Source: Splendidivirga corallicola
Lineage (GTDB): Bacteria > Bacteroidota > Bacteroidia > Cytophagales > Cyclobacteriaceae
Length of the DNA stretch: 64,000 nucleotides
Direction of reading: 5' to 3'
Assembly (NCBI GenBank): GCA_030442035.1
Contig: JAUJEA010000007.1
Location: forward strand, 1-64,000
Shown: positions 1 through 9,081 of the stretch, piece by piece
Layout: each line of letters starts with the position of its first letter
Numbering within the stretch: the first letter of the stretch is position 1
Translations under genes and position numbers: made by a program
The notes under the pieces: model-generated
What the model was told of the DNA's origin: nothing
Seen by the model: the letters and a program-made list of their open reading frames with translations, nothing else
Databases searched by the model: none

Positions 1-101
<101 letters not shown>

Positions 102-420
102 AATAGTTCTTTGTCCTAATCACAAAAGATTAGAACACCTCATACTTAGTATGAGATTGTGTCATTTGAACCTTGGCTTTTGTTCTCTTTGTTGACGTAC
201 ATAAATGTCCAAAAACACCTATGTGTCCACTAGAGCGGTTTGCTATCTTTTACATCCATTCAAAGAACTTCTGTCCAGGCTTTTTTAACAGCTCCTTTTA
301 AAGCTGTCTCCCGAACTTTGTAACAGAAAATACACTGCTGTATCTTATGTCATTTGCCTACTTTTAAACTGCTTTCAGCGGCCCTTCCAGCCTCTTTTTT
401 TTCGCAGCTCCCTGTCAAAG
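102..420 (-). other. 16S rRNA leader region
   Basis: About 320 nt lie between the 16S 5' end and the proximal rRNA promoter. No open frame of note is present. Several short complementary segments (for example around 290-310, agctcc...aaagctg) could fold into the processing stem that pairs with sequence downstream of 16S, but that partner lies outside the window. Transcribed leader is the simplest explanation. Confidence 0.6.
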
Positions 421-426
421 CGGTTG

Positions 427-457
427 CAAAAGTAGATAAGGTTTTTATTTATACCAA
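427..457 (-). promoter_or_regulatory. rRNA operon promoter, proximal (P2)
   Basis: On the minus strand the sequence reads TTG (455-457), 20 nt, then TACTTTTG (427-434). This matches the Bacteroidota primary sigma consensus TTG-N19-21-TAnnTTTG exactly. Transcription would start near 420 and run leftwards into the 16S gene. Confidence 0.75.
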
Positions 458-563
458 ATGTTTTTTCAATTATTTTTTTAACCCTCTACCACACTAACTA
501 AATAACCCCAAAACATCACGCATCAACTCAATAAACCAACCCCGCTCTCTCGCAAAAGGAAGG

Positions 564-594
564 CAAAGTTAACCCTATTTCCTGCCAACTTCAA
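564..594 (-). promoter_or_regulatory. rRNA operon promoter, distal (P1)
   Basis: A second consensus promoter lies 137 nt upstream of the first: TTG (592-594), 20 nt, TAACTTTG (564-571) on the minus strand. The identical 20-nt spacing and the AT-rich flank suggest a tandem P1/P2 arrangement like that of many rRNA operons. The 480-715 stretch holds no other gene. Confidence 0.65.
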
Positions 595-715
595 AATATT
601 TTTAACACTATTTAAAAAGATTTTATCTGTAGATGGATAAGCTCCTTATTGTCAAGCAGCTTGCAAAAAAGCTATAAGAAATTTATCTGAAATTCTCCCT
701 TGAGGTCCGCTTGGT

Positions 716-1999
716 TTAAGCCACTACCTGGTTCCTAATGATCGTTTGTGTTCTATCCGGTCCAACGGAAACAATATTAATAGGGACGTTCAATTCTTTT
801 TCCAAAAACTCGATATAATCAAGTAATTCTGCAGGCAATGATTCAAAATCACTGATACTCTCAAGGCTTTTATTCCAGCCTTTGAAATCTTTGTACACAG
901 GAACAAAATCCTGATCTATCACCTCGAATGGAAGTTCTTCGGTAGTTGTACCATCCTTTAACTTGTAATGGGTACAAACTTTAATTGTCTCAAATGCATT
1001 AAGTACATCTGCTTTCATCATGAAAAGCTGTGTGACACCATTTATCATGATTGCATATTTTAATGCTGGGAGATCCAACCAACCACATCTTCTGGGTCTT
1101 CCTGTGGTTGCTCCAAACTCATTCCCTTCTTTTTGCATCTTTTCTCCTACTGCATCAAAAAGCTCCGTAGGGAAAGGGCCACTTCCAACACGTGTACAGT
1201 AAGCTTTAAAAATACCATAGACCTCTCCAATATTTTTAGGTGCCACACCTAAGCCTGTACAAGCTCCGGCTGACATGGTATTGGAACTTGTCACAAAGGG
1301 ATAACTTCCAAAATCAATGTCTAATAAGGAGCCCTGTGCACCTTCAGCCAAAATCGTTGAATCAGATTGAATAGCGGAATTAATAACATATTCACTATCC
1401 ACCAGGTTAAATTCTTTAAGAAATTCAATAGCCTCAAAGAAAACGCTTTCTACTTTTTCAAGGTCGTAATCAAAGTCATAGAAATCCAAAATAGACTTAT
1501 GCAATTCAACAAGCCCTTGATACCTTTCCTTAAAGTTTTCAGATAAAATATCCCCAACCCTAAGGCCTAGTCGTGCGATCTTATCCTGGTAAGTCGGACC
1601 AATACCTTTTTTTGTAGATCCAATTTTATTCTCACCCTTGGATTCTTCATAGGCCTCATCCAGTAAGCGATGTGTTGGAAGAATTAATTGCGCCTTTTTA
1701 GAAACAAATAGATTTTCCTTTATATCAAGTTCATATTGCTCCAATCCCTCCACTTCTCTCTTAAAAATCACGGGATCCAATACCACTCCGTTTCCAATAA
1801 TATTTTTGATTTGAGATCTGAAAATGCCAGAAGGAATCTGATGCAAAACATGTTTAATACCATCAAACTCCAATGTATGGCCAGCATTGGGGCCTCCTTG
1901 GAATCTGGCTACTACATCATACTTTGGAGCGAGGTAATCTACAATTTTACCTTTTCCTTCATCTCCCCATTGTAATCCTAATAATATATCAACGTTCAT
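716..1999 (-). CDS. purA: Adenylosuccinate synthetase
   Basis: Cytosolic GTP-dependent enzyme that joins IMP and aspartate to give adenylosuccinate, the first committed step of AMP synthesis. At 427 residues it has the usual bacterial length. The N-terminal phosphate loop WGDEGKGK (11-18) with catalytic Asp13, and the GPNAGH segment with catalytic His41, are both present. The TTGRPRRCGW block near residue 300 is also intact. The ATG at 1999 lies one base after the stop of the upstream STAS gene, so the two are probably translationally coupled. It is the last gene of the minus-strand run relA/spoT, fur, STAS, purA. In E. coli PurA is inhibited by (p)ppGpp, which makes the neighbourhood of the alarmone synthase suggestive. 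Confidence 0.98.
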   Translation of the reverse strand: MNVDILLGLQWGDEGKGKIVDYLAPKYDVVARFQGGPNAGHTLEFDGIKHVLHQIPSGIFRSQIKNIIGNGVVLDPVIFKREVEGLEQYELDIKENLFVSKKAQLILPTHRLLDEAYEESKGENKIGSTKKGIGPTYQDKIARLGLRVGDILSENFKERYQGLVELHKSILDFYDFDYDLEKVESVFFEAIEFLKEFNLVDSEYVINSAIQSDSTILAEGAQGSLLDIDFGSYPFVTSSNTMSAGACTGLGVAPKNIGEVYGIFKAYCTRVGSGPFPTELFDAVGEKMQKEGNEFGATTGRPRRCGWLDLPALKYAIMINGVTQLFMMKADVLNAFETIKVCTHYKLKDGTTTEELPFEVIDQDFVPVYKDFKGWNKSLESISDFESLPAELLDYIEFLEKELNVPINIVSVGPDRTQTIIRNQVVA

Positions 2000-2000
2000 T

Positions 2001-2348
2001 TTACTTAAGGCTGTTCAGTTCTTCAATAGCGTCTTCTTTGCTATCAACAATATTAAAAATGGCATTCAGCTTGGTAATGATCAAAAGTTTTTTGACATGA
2101 TCCGAAGGGTTGATCAACACCACTTCTCCATCTTTATTTCTAAATTTTGTTAAAATGGTAATCAACACCCCTATTCCACTACTATTAATATATCTAACAT
2201 CTGAAATATCAATGGCGCATAGAACTTGTCCTTTTTCAATTTGATCATTGGCAATCTCAAGAATCTCGGGCCCGTTATTTTCACCAATCAAATCGCCGGA
2301 GAAGTTCATCACCAAAACATTGTCTTCAACAGTGTATTTATATTTCAT
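2001..2348 (-). CDS. STAS-domain protein (anti-sigma factor antagonist type)
   Basis: A single STAS domain of about 115 residues, the size of SpoIIAA/RsbV proteins. These bind a switch-kinase anti-sigma factor and are controlled by phosphorylation of a conserved serine. The diagnostic segment DVRYINSSGIGVL is present, so the phosphorylatable Ser is one of the SS pair. A longer frame opens at 2369 (seven more residues), but the conserved fold begins just after the ATG at 2348, which I prefer. No RsbW-type kinase or PP2C phosphatase lies nearby, so the partner is unknown. The one-base gap to purA implies co-transcription. A role in sigma control is inferred from the family only. Confidence 0.85.
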   Translation of the reverse strand: MKYKYTVEDNVLVMNFSGDLIGENNGPEILEIANDQIEKGQVLCAIDISDVRYINSSGIGVLITILTKFRNKDGEVVLINPSDHVKKLLIITKLNAIFNIVDSKEDAIEELNSLK

Positions 2349-2369
2349 GTGTATAAAATTTATTTCCAA

Positions 2370-2676
2370 TGGTCATATGGAGTTCATTAAATTCAGTTCA
2401 TCCTTAGACTGGTATCCTTGGGATTTCAAAATTCATGCTCATCTCATATGTTTATGTTTGTAATAACAATATTTATATGGCATTACACATATTTGCACCA
2501 AATCAATTGTTATAGCCATTCCGCCCCTTCTATTGGCACAACAAACTTTTCAGACAAAGGTCCATTATCTTTCCCTGATTCCTAATACTAAATTTCGCTA
2601 CTTGCAACCCTGGTAAAAATGACATAACTCGTTCCTAAAATTTTGTTGAACATACCAAACCAATTGCAATGAAATT
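2370..2676. other. Intergenic region between fur-like gene and STAS gene
   Basis: There are 307 bases without a convincing open frame on either strand. I searched both strands for TAnnTTTG and found no good match. The region could still carry a promoter for the STAS-purA pair or a leader RNA, but nothing specific is visible. Confidence 0.4.
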
Positions 2677-3144
2677 TTATTTAGTACTTTTTATTCTGGC
2701 CCTGCAGTCTCCACAAATGCCATATAAATTCAGAGAATGATGTAAAATATCGAAGTTCAAAAGATCTCCAACCATCGTTTGAATATTATGAATACGTGGA
2801 TCACAAAATTCAACAACCTTATGACATTCGGTACAGATCAAATGATCATGTTGCTTATAACCATATGATTTCTCATACTGAGCTAGATTCTTACCAAATT
2901 GGTGTTTACTGACCAGGTCACACTCCACCAATAGATCAAGTGTATTATACACCGTAGCCCTGCTGACACGATAATTTTTATTCTTCATGCTTATATATAA
3001 AGATTCGACATCAAAATGCCCATCTCTTGTATATATTTCTTCCAGGATGGCAAAACGCTCAGGTGTTTTCCTAAGGTTTTTATTCTCCAGATAAGCGGTA
3101 AAGATTTTTCTTACCTCAGCAAATATGTTCTCATTTAATGCCAT
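2677..3144 (-). CDS. Fur-family transcriptional regulator
   Basis: Metal- or peroxide-responsive DNA-binding repressor of 155 residues. The winged helix-turn-helix contains [15 protein letters not shown] (58-72). The regulatory-site histidines lie in the QHDH segment (98-101). Two CxxC pairs (Cys104/107 and Cys144/147) form the structural zinc site found in PerR and Zur as well as many Fur proteins. The sequence does not settle whether the ligand is iron, zinc or peroxide. It lies 120 bases downstream of relA/spoT on the same strand. A possible -10-like TATATTTG (3171-3178) just upstream suggests its own promoter, though the -33 element is weak. Dps (41.6 kb) is a plausible but unproven target. 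Confidence 0.92.
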   Translation of the reverse strand: MALNENIFAEVRKIFTAYLENKNLRKTPERFAILEEIYTRDGHFDVESLYISMKNKNYRVSRATVYNTLDLLVECDLVSKHQFGKNLAQYEKSYGYKQHDHLICTECHKVVEFCDPRIHNIQTMVGDLLNFDILHHSLNLYGICGDCRARIKSTK

Positions 3145-3264
3145 TACATGCTATTCATATAAGCAGGTCACAAATATAAACAATAAGCTCATAAACTTAT
3201 CTTGACATTTAATCATTAAATTAAAAAAGACTTGGGATTAAATAAGTTATAGCGGTAGCAAAGG

Positions 3265-5475
3265 TTAAACAGTGTCATAACGGCTAACCTTTACCACTCC
3301 GGGGACTTTTTCCAGTTTTTTAATAAGAAGGTCAAGATGGATGGTGTCATTCACATAGAGTGAGATACTTCCGTCAAAAATTCCAGTATCCGTATCAACA
3401 GTAATGCTTCGCATATTTACCTTTAACTCATCGGAAATTATTCTGGTAACATCATTGATAAGTCCAACCCTATCGGTACCAATAATTTTTAAACCTGCTA
3501 AAAATGCCGAACTTTTTTGTGAGGCCCATTTAGCCTTCACCACTCTATATCCGTAGTGTGACATAAGCTCTGCTGCATTGGGACAGGACGTTCTATGAAT
3601 CTTTATTCCTTCGTTAACAGTTATAAAACCAAAAACATCATCTCCGGGAATAGGATTGCAACATTTTGCCAGTTTGTAATCCACCCGGTCCATATCCTCT
3701 CCGATAAATAGAATGTCCTGATTTCCTCCTTTTATCTTGGAAATTTCTTTTTGGAAAGTCTTGGCGTCGGAAATTCGCTCTTCAGAAATTTTCCTTGATA
3801 TCTCCCGGGCCTGCTTGAACTTTTTAATATCCCTTGGATCAATTTTACCCTTTCCTACCTCCGAGTAAAAGTCCAACAAAGTTTTTGCGTCGAAAAAGGC
3901 TCTAAGCTGCTCAACAGTTTCGCTATTGAGCTCCATTTTAATTTGTTTTAATTTTCGCTTAATTATTTCCTTCCCTTCGGCAGCCCATAATTTTCTATCC
4001 TCTTTAATAGCATCTTTTATTTTAGACCTTGCTTTAGAGGTTTTTACAAACTGCAACCAATCCTCATTTGGCCTTTGCTTATTGGAAGTAAGAATTTCCA
4101 CTTGATCTCCATTGTGTAAAGTATGATTGATGGGAACAAGCTTTGAGTTAACTTTTGCTCCAAGACACCTGGCACCGACTTCTGTATGAATGTCAAAGGC
4201 AAAATCAAGAGCCGTTGATCCGTTTGGCAGTATTCTCAAATCTCCTTTTGGAGTAAAAACAAAAACTTCCTCATTAAAAAGATTGGACCGGAAATCATCC
4301 ACAAACTCAATTGCAGGAGAATTATTTTGCTCCAATAGATCTCTCACTTTACTTATCCATTGTTCCAAACCGGATTCCTGTGCACTTGCGTTATCTTTAT
4401 ATTTCCAATGAGCCGCATATCCCTTCTCTGCAATGTCATCCATTCTTTTTGTTCTTATTTGAACCTCAACCCATTGACCGGAAGCACTCATAACGGTTGT
4501 ATGGAGTGATTCATAACCATTAGATTTTGGTGTACTTATCCAGTCCCTTAATCTATCCGGATTTGGCTTGTAAAAATCAGTTACAATTGAATATACCTTC
4601 CAAGAATCAGCTTTCTCATTTTCGGGGTCAGAATTTAAAATGATGCGAATGGCAAAAAGATCATAAACTTGTTCGAATGGAATCTCCTGTTTTTTCATTT
4701 TATTCCATATGGAAAAAATAGATTTTGGTCTTCCCTTAATTACGAAATCAAATCCCTGATCTTTTAATTCGGATTGAATAGGGGCAATGAATCTTCTTAT
4801 AAATCTGTCCCTGGAAGTTTTAGTGTCATTTATCTTATTAGAAATCTCTTCATAAATGTCACTTTCAGTATATTTCAAATTGAGATCTTCCAATTCGGAC
4901 TTTATGGCATAAAGGCCTAATCTATGAGCCAACGGTGCATATAGATAGATTGTCTCAGAAGCTACTTTCAGCTGCTTATTTCTTGGCATACTTTCCAGGG
5001 TACGCATGTTATGCAGCCGGTCTGCAAGTTTGATCAATATAACCCTCACATCCTGTGAAAGTGTGAGAAGCATTTTTCGAAAATTTTCGGCTTGTTGGGA
5101 ACTACCGTAGTCAAAAACACCTGAGATTTTTGTTAAACCATCAATGATTCGAGCGACTTTCTCACCAAATACCCTTTTTACATCCTCTATTTCCATCTCG
5201 GTATCTTCCACCACATCATGCAGTAAGGCTGCTATAATGGAGGTCGTTCCTAATCCGATCTCCTCTACACAAATCTGTGCCACAGCCAAAGGGTGGAGTA
5301 TATAGGGCTCTCCGGATTTCCGCCTCATTTCGCGATGCGCATCCAGGGACATACTAAATGCCCTTTTTATCAACTTGGCGTCGCCAGCTTGAAGGAAAGG
5401 TTTGGAATGTCTTAATAGCTTACGGTATTTGTTAAGTATCTCTTTCTTTTCAACTTCTTCATCTATCGTCATCAT
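3265..5475 (-). CDS. Bifunctional (p)ppGpp synthetase/hydrolase, RelA/SpoT family
   Basis: Cytosolic alarmone enzyme of 736 residues with full Rel architecture. An N-terminal HD hydrolase has His61 and the HDVVED motif at 86-91, so hydrolysis is probably active. The synthetase domain (about 245-360) contains the conserved STPKSNGYESLHTT stretch. A TGS domain starts at about residue 405 (VFVFTPKGDLRILP). A zinc-finger-like cysteine cluster (CCNPIPGD) comes next, and a C-terminal ACT domain ends the protein. Only one long RSH gene is visible, and Bacteroidota usually encode one bifunctional Rel, so it probably does both reactions. The start has two consecutive ATGs at 5475 and 5472; either may be used. 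It heads a minus-strand cluster that ends with purA. Confidence 0.95.
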   Translation of the reverse strand: MMTIDEEVEKKEILNKYRKLLRHSKPFLQAGDAKLIKRAFSMSLDAHREMRRKSGEPYILHPLAVAQICVEEIGLGTTSIIAALLHDVVEDTEMEIEDVKRVFGEKVARIIDGLTKISGVFDYGSSQQAENFRKMLLTLSQDVRVILIKLADRLHNMRTLESMPRNKQLKVASETIYLYAPLAHRLGLYAIKSELEDLNLKYTESDIYEEISNKINDTKTSRDRFIRRFIAPIQSELKDQGFDFVIKGRPKSIFSIWNKMKKQEIPFEQVYDLFAIRIILNSDPENEKADSWKVYSIVTDFYKPNPDRLRDWISTPKSNGYESLHTTVMSASGQWVEVQIRTKRMDDIAEKGYAAHWKYKDNASAQESGLEQWISKVRDLLEQNNSPAIEFVDDFRSNLFNEEVFVFTPKGDLRILPNGSTALDFAFDIHTEVGARCLGAKVNSKLVPINHTLHNGDQVEILTSNKQRPNEDWLQFVKTSKARSKIKDAIKEDRKLWAAEGKEIIKRKLKQIKMELNSETVEQLRAFFDAKTLLDFYSEVGKGKIDPRDIKKFKQAREISRKISEERISDAKTFQKEISKIKGGNQDILFIGEDMDRVDYKLAKCCNPIPGDDVFGFITVNEGIKIHRTSCPNAAELMSHYGYRVVKAKWASQKSSAFLAGLKIIGTDRVGLINDVTRIISDELKVNMRSITVDTDTGIFDGSISLYVNDTIHLDLLIKKLEKVPGVVKVSRYDTV

Positions 5476-5531
5476 TCTAGAAAGTCATTTAAAATTATTG
5501 AATGGAAAATAAATAAAAATTAATATTTTGA

Positions 5532-5563
5532 TTGCAACTTTTATTCAAATATTTATACCTTTG
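5532..5563 (+). promoter_or_regulatory. Promoter of tRNA-Leu
   Basis: TTG (5532-5534), 21 nt, TACCTTTG (5556-5563), a good Bacteroidota consensus. It is placed 14 nt before the tRNA 5' end. Confidence 0.7.
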
Positions 5564-5577
5564 CACTTCCAAAATAA

Positions 5578-5659
5578 GCGGATGTGGCGAAATTGGTAGA
5601 CGCACTAGACTTAGGATCTAGCGCCGCGAGGCATGGGGGTTCGAGTCCCTCCATCCGCA
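5578..5659 (+). tRNA. tRNA-Leu (anticodon TAG)
   Basis: A class II tRNA of 82 nt with a 7-bp acceptor stem (5578-5584 with 5652-5658), a long variable arm, and an anticodon stem CTAGA/TCTAG. The loop CTTAGGA gives anticodon TAG, which reads CUN leucine codons. The discriminator base is A. The 3' CCA is not encoded and must be added post-transcriptionally. Confidence 0.97.
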
Positions 5660-5670
5660 CTTGATACAAG

Positions 5671-5715
5671 AACCCTCGATCTAGATTGCGAATCATATCA
5701 AGATTGGGGGTTTTT
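5671..5715 (+). terminator. Rho-independent terminator after tRNA-Leu
   Basis: An imperfect 12-bp stem (5671-5682 with 5701-5712, with wobble pairs) is followed by a run of T. It separates the tRNA from the trigger factor gene. Confidence 0.55.
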
Positions 5716-5748
5716 AATTAAAATTTCATCACATAAAATTCAAAAGCC

Positions 5749-7083
5749 TTGGATATCACATTAGAAAAAAAAACCTCCACAGAGGGTTCTATTAAAATTA
5801 CATTAAAGGAGGATGATTATCAACCTAAGGTTGAAGAAAAAATAAAAGAATATAGTAAAAAAGCTAATGTAAAAGGTTTCCGTCCAGGAAAAGTTCCTAC
5901 CTCTTATATCAAAAAATTATACGGTAAATCCATTTTGGTTGAAGAGATAAACCAAATCCTATCTCACTCACTCACCAATTACATCCGTGAAAACAAAATT
6001 AACATCCTCGGTGAGCCTTTACCGAATACGGATGAGCAAAGTTCGATAGATTGGGATCATCAAAAAGAGTTCGATTTTGAGTACAGCGTTGGCATGGTTG
6101 ATGATTTCAAATATGATCTATCAAAAAAAGTGAAAATCACAGCGTACGACATTGAATTGGACGATAAAACTTTAAATAAGACTTTAGAGGATTTAAAAGT
6201 TCAGTATGGTGAAATGACCAATCCTGAAAGCAGTGAAGAGGGCGATTCACTATATGGCACATTACAACAGCCTGAATCTGAATTTTCCAATGATACACTA
6301 CTTAATATCGACGATATAGAAAAAAAGGAGCGTAAAAAGTTTATCGGAGCAAAAAAAGACGATTCAATAAAGTTTGATCTGGGAAAAACCATCAAAGATG
6401 AGTTGGTTCTACAACAAATAACCGGCAAGTCAAAAGAGGAAGCAGCAGACTTAAAAGGCGATTTTGAATTTATTGTTAAAAACGTCAACCGAAAAGTCCC
6501 AGCTGAGTTAAACCAGGAATTCTTTGACAAGATATTTGGAAAAGATATAGTGAAATCGGAGGAAGAATTTATTGAAAAGGTAAAGTCAACCATTGGTGAG
6601 AACTACCAACGGGAGAGCAATATGTTCCTAGATACTTCTATCCAGAAAGAGCTTATTAAAGCCACAAAGATGGAGATTCCCGATGAGTTCTTAAAGCGTT
6701 GGCTATTAACTTCGAATCAGGGGAAAGTCACTGAAGAGGACATCGAGAGAGAATATGACATTTATGTAGAAGACCTGAAGTGGAATCTGATAAAGAATAA
6801 AATTGGTGAGGATAACGAAATAAAGGTTGAACATGAAGATGTAAATGAAAAGGCCAAAAATCTGATCAGGGAACAACTTGGTCAGTCTGGATTGTCCGAA
6901 CAGCTTGAGGCAAACATCGATTCCTTCGCAGATAATTATCTAAAAGGAGAAAATGGTAACAACTATATGAAAGTTTATAATCAGGTTCAGGCCGAAAAGA
7001 TTATGGACACCATTAAAGGATCAATTACCATAACACGGAAAAAAGTAGATGTTGAGAAGTTCAAGAAGATTGTTCAAAACTAA
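5749..7083 (+). CDS. tig: Trigger factor (ribosome-associated chaperone)
   Basis: Chaperone that binds the ribosomal exit tunnel and shields nascent chains. The ribosome-docking loop GFRPGKVP is at residues 43-50. A middle region follows in place of a well-conserved FKBP domain, then a long helical C-terminal domain. The length (444) fits the Bacteroidota form, in which the peptidyl-prolyl isomerase part is divergent. The start is a TTG at 5749, and no in-frame ATG lies near the conserved N-terminus. The clpP-clpX pair follows directly, the same order found in many bacteria. A terminator with an embedded clpP promoter separates tig from clpP. Confidence 0.95.
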   Translation: MDITLEKKTSTEGSIKITLKEDDYQPKVEEKIKEYSKKANVKGFRPGKVPTSYIKKLYGKSILVEEINQILSHSLTNYIRENKINILGEPLPNTDEQSSIDWDHQKEFDFEYSVGMVDDFKYDLSKKVKITAYDIELDDKTLNKTLEDLKVQYGEMTNPESSEEGDSLYGTLQQPESEFSNDTLLNIDDIEKKERKKFIGAKKDDSIKFDLGKTIKDELVLQQITGKSKEEAADLKGDFEFIVKNVNRKVPAELNQEFFDKIFGKDIVKSEEEFIEKVKSTIGENYQRESNMFLDTSIQKELIKATKMEIPDEFLKRWLLTSNQGKVTEEDIEREYDIYVEDLKWNLIKNKIGEDNEIKVEHEDVNEKAKNLIREQLGQSGLSEQLEANIDSFADNYLKGENGNNYMKVYNQVQAEKIMDTIKGSITITRKKVDVEKFKKIVQN

Positions 7084-7108
7084 AGTTTACCAATTATAGA
7101 TATTTTAA

Positions 7109-7137
7109 AAGCTCTTTGATCAAAGGGCTTTTTTTTT
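7109..7137 (+). terminator. Terminator after tig
   Basis: A 9-bp stem with one G-T pair (7109-7117 with 7122-7130), a GATC loop and eight T residues. It overlaps the clpP promoter at 7116-7144. Confidence 0.75.
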
Positions 7138-7144
7138 ATTTTTG
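7116..7144 (+). promoter_or_regulatory. Promoter of clpP-clpX, overlapping the tig terminator
   Basis: TATTTTTG (7137-7144) preceded 18 nt upstream by TTG (7116-7118), which sits in the terminator stem. The T run of the terminator also forms part of the -7 element. Start of transcription is expected close to 7151, about 14 nt before the clpP ATG. Confidence 0.55.
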
Positions 7145-7164
7145 TAGAAACTAAAGCATTTAAA

Positions 7165-7836
7165 ATGGTCAATAAGGAAGAATTTAGAAAATATGCTATA
7201 AAAGGTCAAGGCATTAGCGGAAGTAATTTTGACGGCTACGTTCAGCAGGTGGAGAATATGACAAGAGCCGTTATTGAAGAAAGACCTACCAACTTTAGAG
7301 AAATTGATGTATTCTCCAGGTTAATTATGGACCGCATCATATTCTTAGGCATGCAGGTGGATGACAACATTGCCAATATTATCACAGCCCAACTTCTCTT
7401 TCTACAATCCGTTGATCCTAAAAGAGATATATTACTTTACATTAATAGTCCTGGAGGATCTGTTTATGCAGGATTGGGAATTTATGATACAATGCAATTC
7501 GTAACGCCTGATGTTTCGACTGTATGCACAGGTTTGGCGGCCTCTATGGGAGCTGTGTTACTGGCAGGAGGAGCGGCAAATAAAAGGGCAGCGCTTCCCC
7601 ATTCCAGAATCATGATTCATCAACCAATGAGTGGCATGCAGGGACAGGCATCAGATATGGAAATATCGCTGAAACAAACGCTTTCTGTGAAAAAGGACTT
7701 GTATAATATCCTGTCTAATCATAGTGGTAAAACCTATGAGGAAATTGAAAAGGACTCTGATAGAGATTTTTGGATGCGAGCGCAGGAGGCGGTAGAATAC
7801 GGGCTTATTGATGAAGTTCTGGAAAAAAAGAATTGA
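7165..7836 (+). CDS. clpP: ATP-dependent Clp protease proteolytic subunit
   Basis: Serine peptidase that forms the double-heptamer barrel and degrades substrates unfolded by ClpX or ClpA/C. The catalytic triad is complete: Ser127 in GLAASMGA, His152 in MIHQPMSG and Asp201 in DSDRDFWM. The oxyanion-region motif [10 protein letters not shown] is intact. At 223 residues it has a normal length with a short N-terminal extension. It is followed after 20 bases by clpX, so the two form an operon driven by the promoter at 7116-7144. Confidence 0.98.
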   Translation: MVNKEEFRKYAIKGQGISGSNFDGYVQQVENMTRAVIEERPTNFREIDVFSRLIMDRIIFLGMQVDDNIANIITAQLLFLQSVDPKRDILLYINSPGGSVYAGLGIYDTMQFVTPDVSTVCTGLAASMGAVLLAGGAANKRAALPHSRIMIHQPMSGMQGQASDMEISLKQTLSVKKDLYNILSNHSGKTYEEIEKDSDRDFWMRAQEAVEYGLIDEVLEKKN

Positions 7837-7856
7837 TTTGAACTAGATATTGAATA

Positions 7857-9080
7857 ATGACACAAGTTACTTGTTCATTTTGTGGTAGAAATAAGAAGGA
7901 CGTTGATCTGATGATTTCAGGTATTCACGCCCATATTTGCAATGTTTGTATTTCTCAGGCGCAGCAAATTTTATCAGAGGAAATTAAGGCAAAAACCAAA
8001 ATTGATGCCCCTCAGTTCAATCTTATTAAACCAATTGAAATGAAAAGCTATCTTGATCAGTTTGTTATTGGTCAGGACGAAGCGAAAAAAGTCATCTCCG
8101 TTGCTGTTTATAATCATTACAAAAGGTTAATGCAAAAAAGCCATGATGAAGAGGTGATCATAGAAAAATCAAACATCATCATGGTGGGAGAGACCGGTAC
8201 CGGAAAAACATACCTGGCCCGTACCATTGCCAAAATTTTACAAGTGCCTTTCTGCATCGCTGATGCTACTGTTCTAACAGAAGCCGGTTATGTGGGCGAA
8301 GATGTGGAAAGTATACTCACACGGTTATTGCAATCTGCAAATTATGATGTTGAAGCTGCCGAGCGTGGGATAGTATATATTGATGAGATAGATAAAATTG
8401 CACGAAAGTCCGATAACCCATCAATCACCAGAGATGTAAGCGGAGAGGGCGTTCAACAAGCTTTATTAAAGCTGCTGGAAGGCACTTCAGTTAATGTACC
8501 TCCTCAAGGTGGCAGAAAGCATCCCGATCAAAAAATGATCAGTGTAAATACAGAGAACATATTGTTCATTTGTGGTGGTGCCTTTGATGGCATTTCGAGA
8601 AATATTGCTGCTAGATTGAATACCAAACCGCTCGGATTCTCTTCTAAAGAAGATCATATCGACATTGACAAGGATAACTTGTTAAAATATGTTACGGCAC
8701 AGGACCTTAAATCTTTTGGGCTTATTCCGGAATTAATAGGACGACTGCCGGTGCTTACCCATTTGGACCCATTATCGAAAAGTACTTTAAGGGAAATTCT
8801 AACTGAACCCAAAAATGCTTTGACCAAGCAGTATAAGAAACTTTTCGAAATGGAAGAAATCAAACTTGAAGTAAGGCAGGAGGCGCTTGACTATATTGTG
8901 GAACGTGCAGTGGATTTTAAGCTGGGAGCAAGAGGATTGAGGTCAATATTTGAAGCCATTGTAACTGATGCCATGTTTGAGCTACCATCAAGTCCTGATG
9001 TAAAAAAATTAGTCATCACAAGGAGTTATGCAGAGGAGAAATTTGAAAAATCCAAGTTCAATAAGTTGAAAGTTGCTTAA
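7857..9080 (+). CDS. clpX: ATP-dependent Clp protease ATP-binding subunit ClpX
   Basis: AAA+ unfoldase that recognises substrates and feeds them to ClpP. An N-terminal zinc-binding domain has Cys6, Cys9, Cys28 and Cys31. Walker A GETGTGKT is at 111-118, the pore loop GYVG near 144-147, and Walker [10 protein letters not shown] at 172-180. The sensor/C-terminal helical domain includes the LGARGLRS segment. The length of 407 residues is typical. Its stop codon is one base away from the stop of lpxB on the opposite strand, so the two genes converge with no room for an independent terminator between them. Confidence 0.98.
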   Translation: MTQVTCSFCGRNKKDVDLMISGIHAHICNVCISQAQQILSEEIKAKTKIDAPQFNLIKPIEMKSYLDQFVIGQDEAKKVISVAVYNHYKRLMQKSHDEEVIIEKSNIIMVGETGTGKTYLARTIAKILQVPFCIADATVLTEAGYVGEDVESILTRLLQSANYDVEAAERGIVYIDEIDKIARKSDNPSITRDVSGEGVQQALLKLLEGTSVNVPPQGGRKHPDQKMISVNTENILFICGGAFDGISRNIAARLNTKPLGFSSKEDHIDIDKDNLLKYVTAQDLKSFGLIPELIGRLPVLTHLDPLSKSTLREILTEPKNALTKQYKKLFEMEEIKLEVRQEALDYIVERAVDFKLGARGLRSIFEAIVTDAMFELPSSPDVKKLVITRSYAEEKFEKSKFNKLKVA

Positions 9081-9081
9081 C

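Noticed and set aside
1020..1975. Open frames of 60-79 codons on the plus strand inside purA, and similar frames inside most large genes.
   Set aside because: They are antisense shadows of well-conserved genes, without promoters or recognisable protein features.
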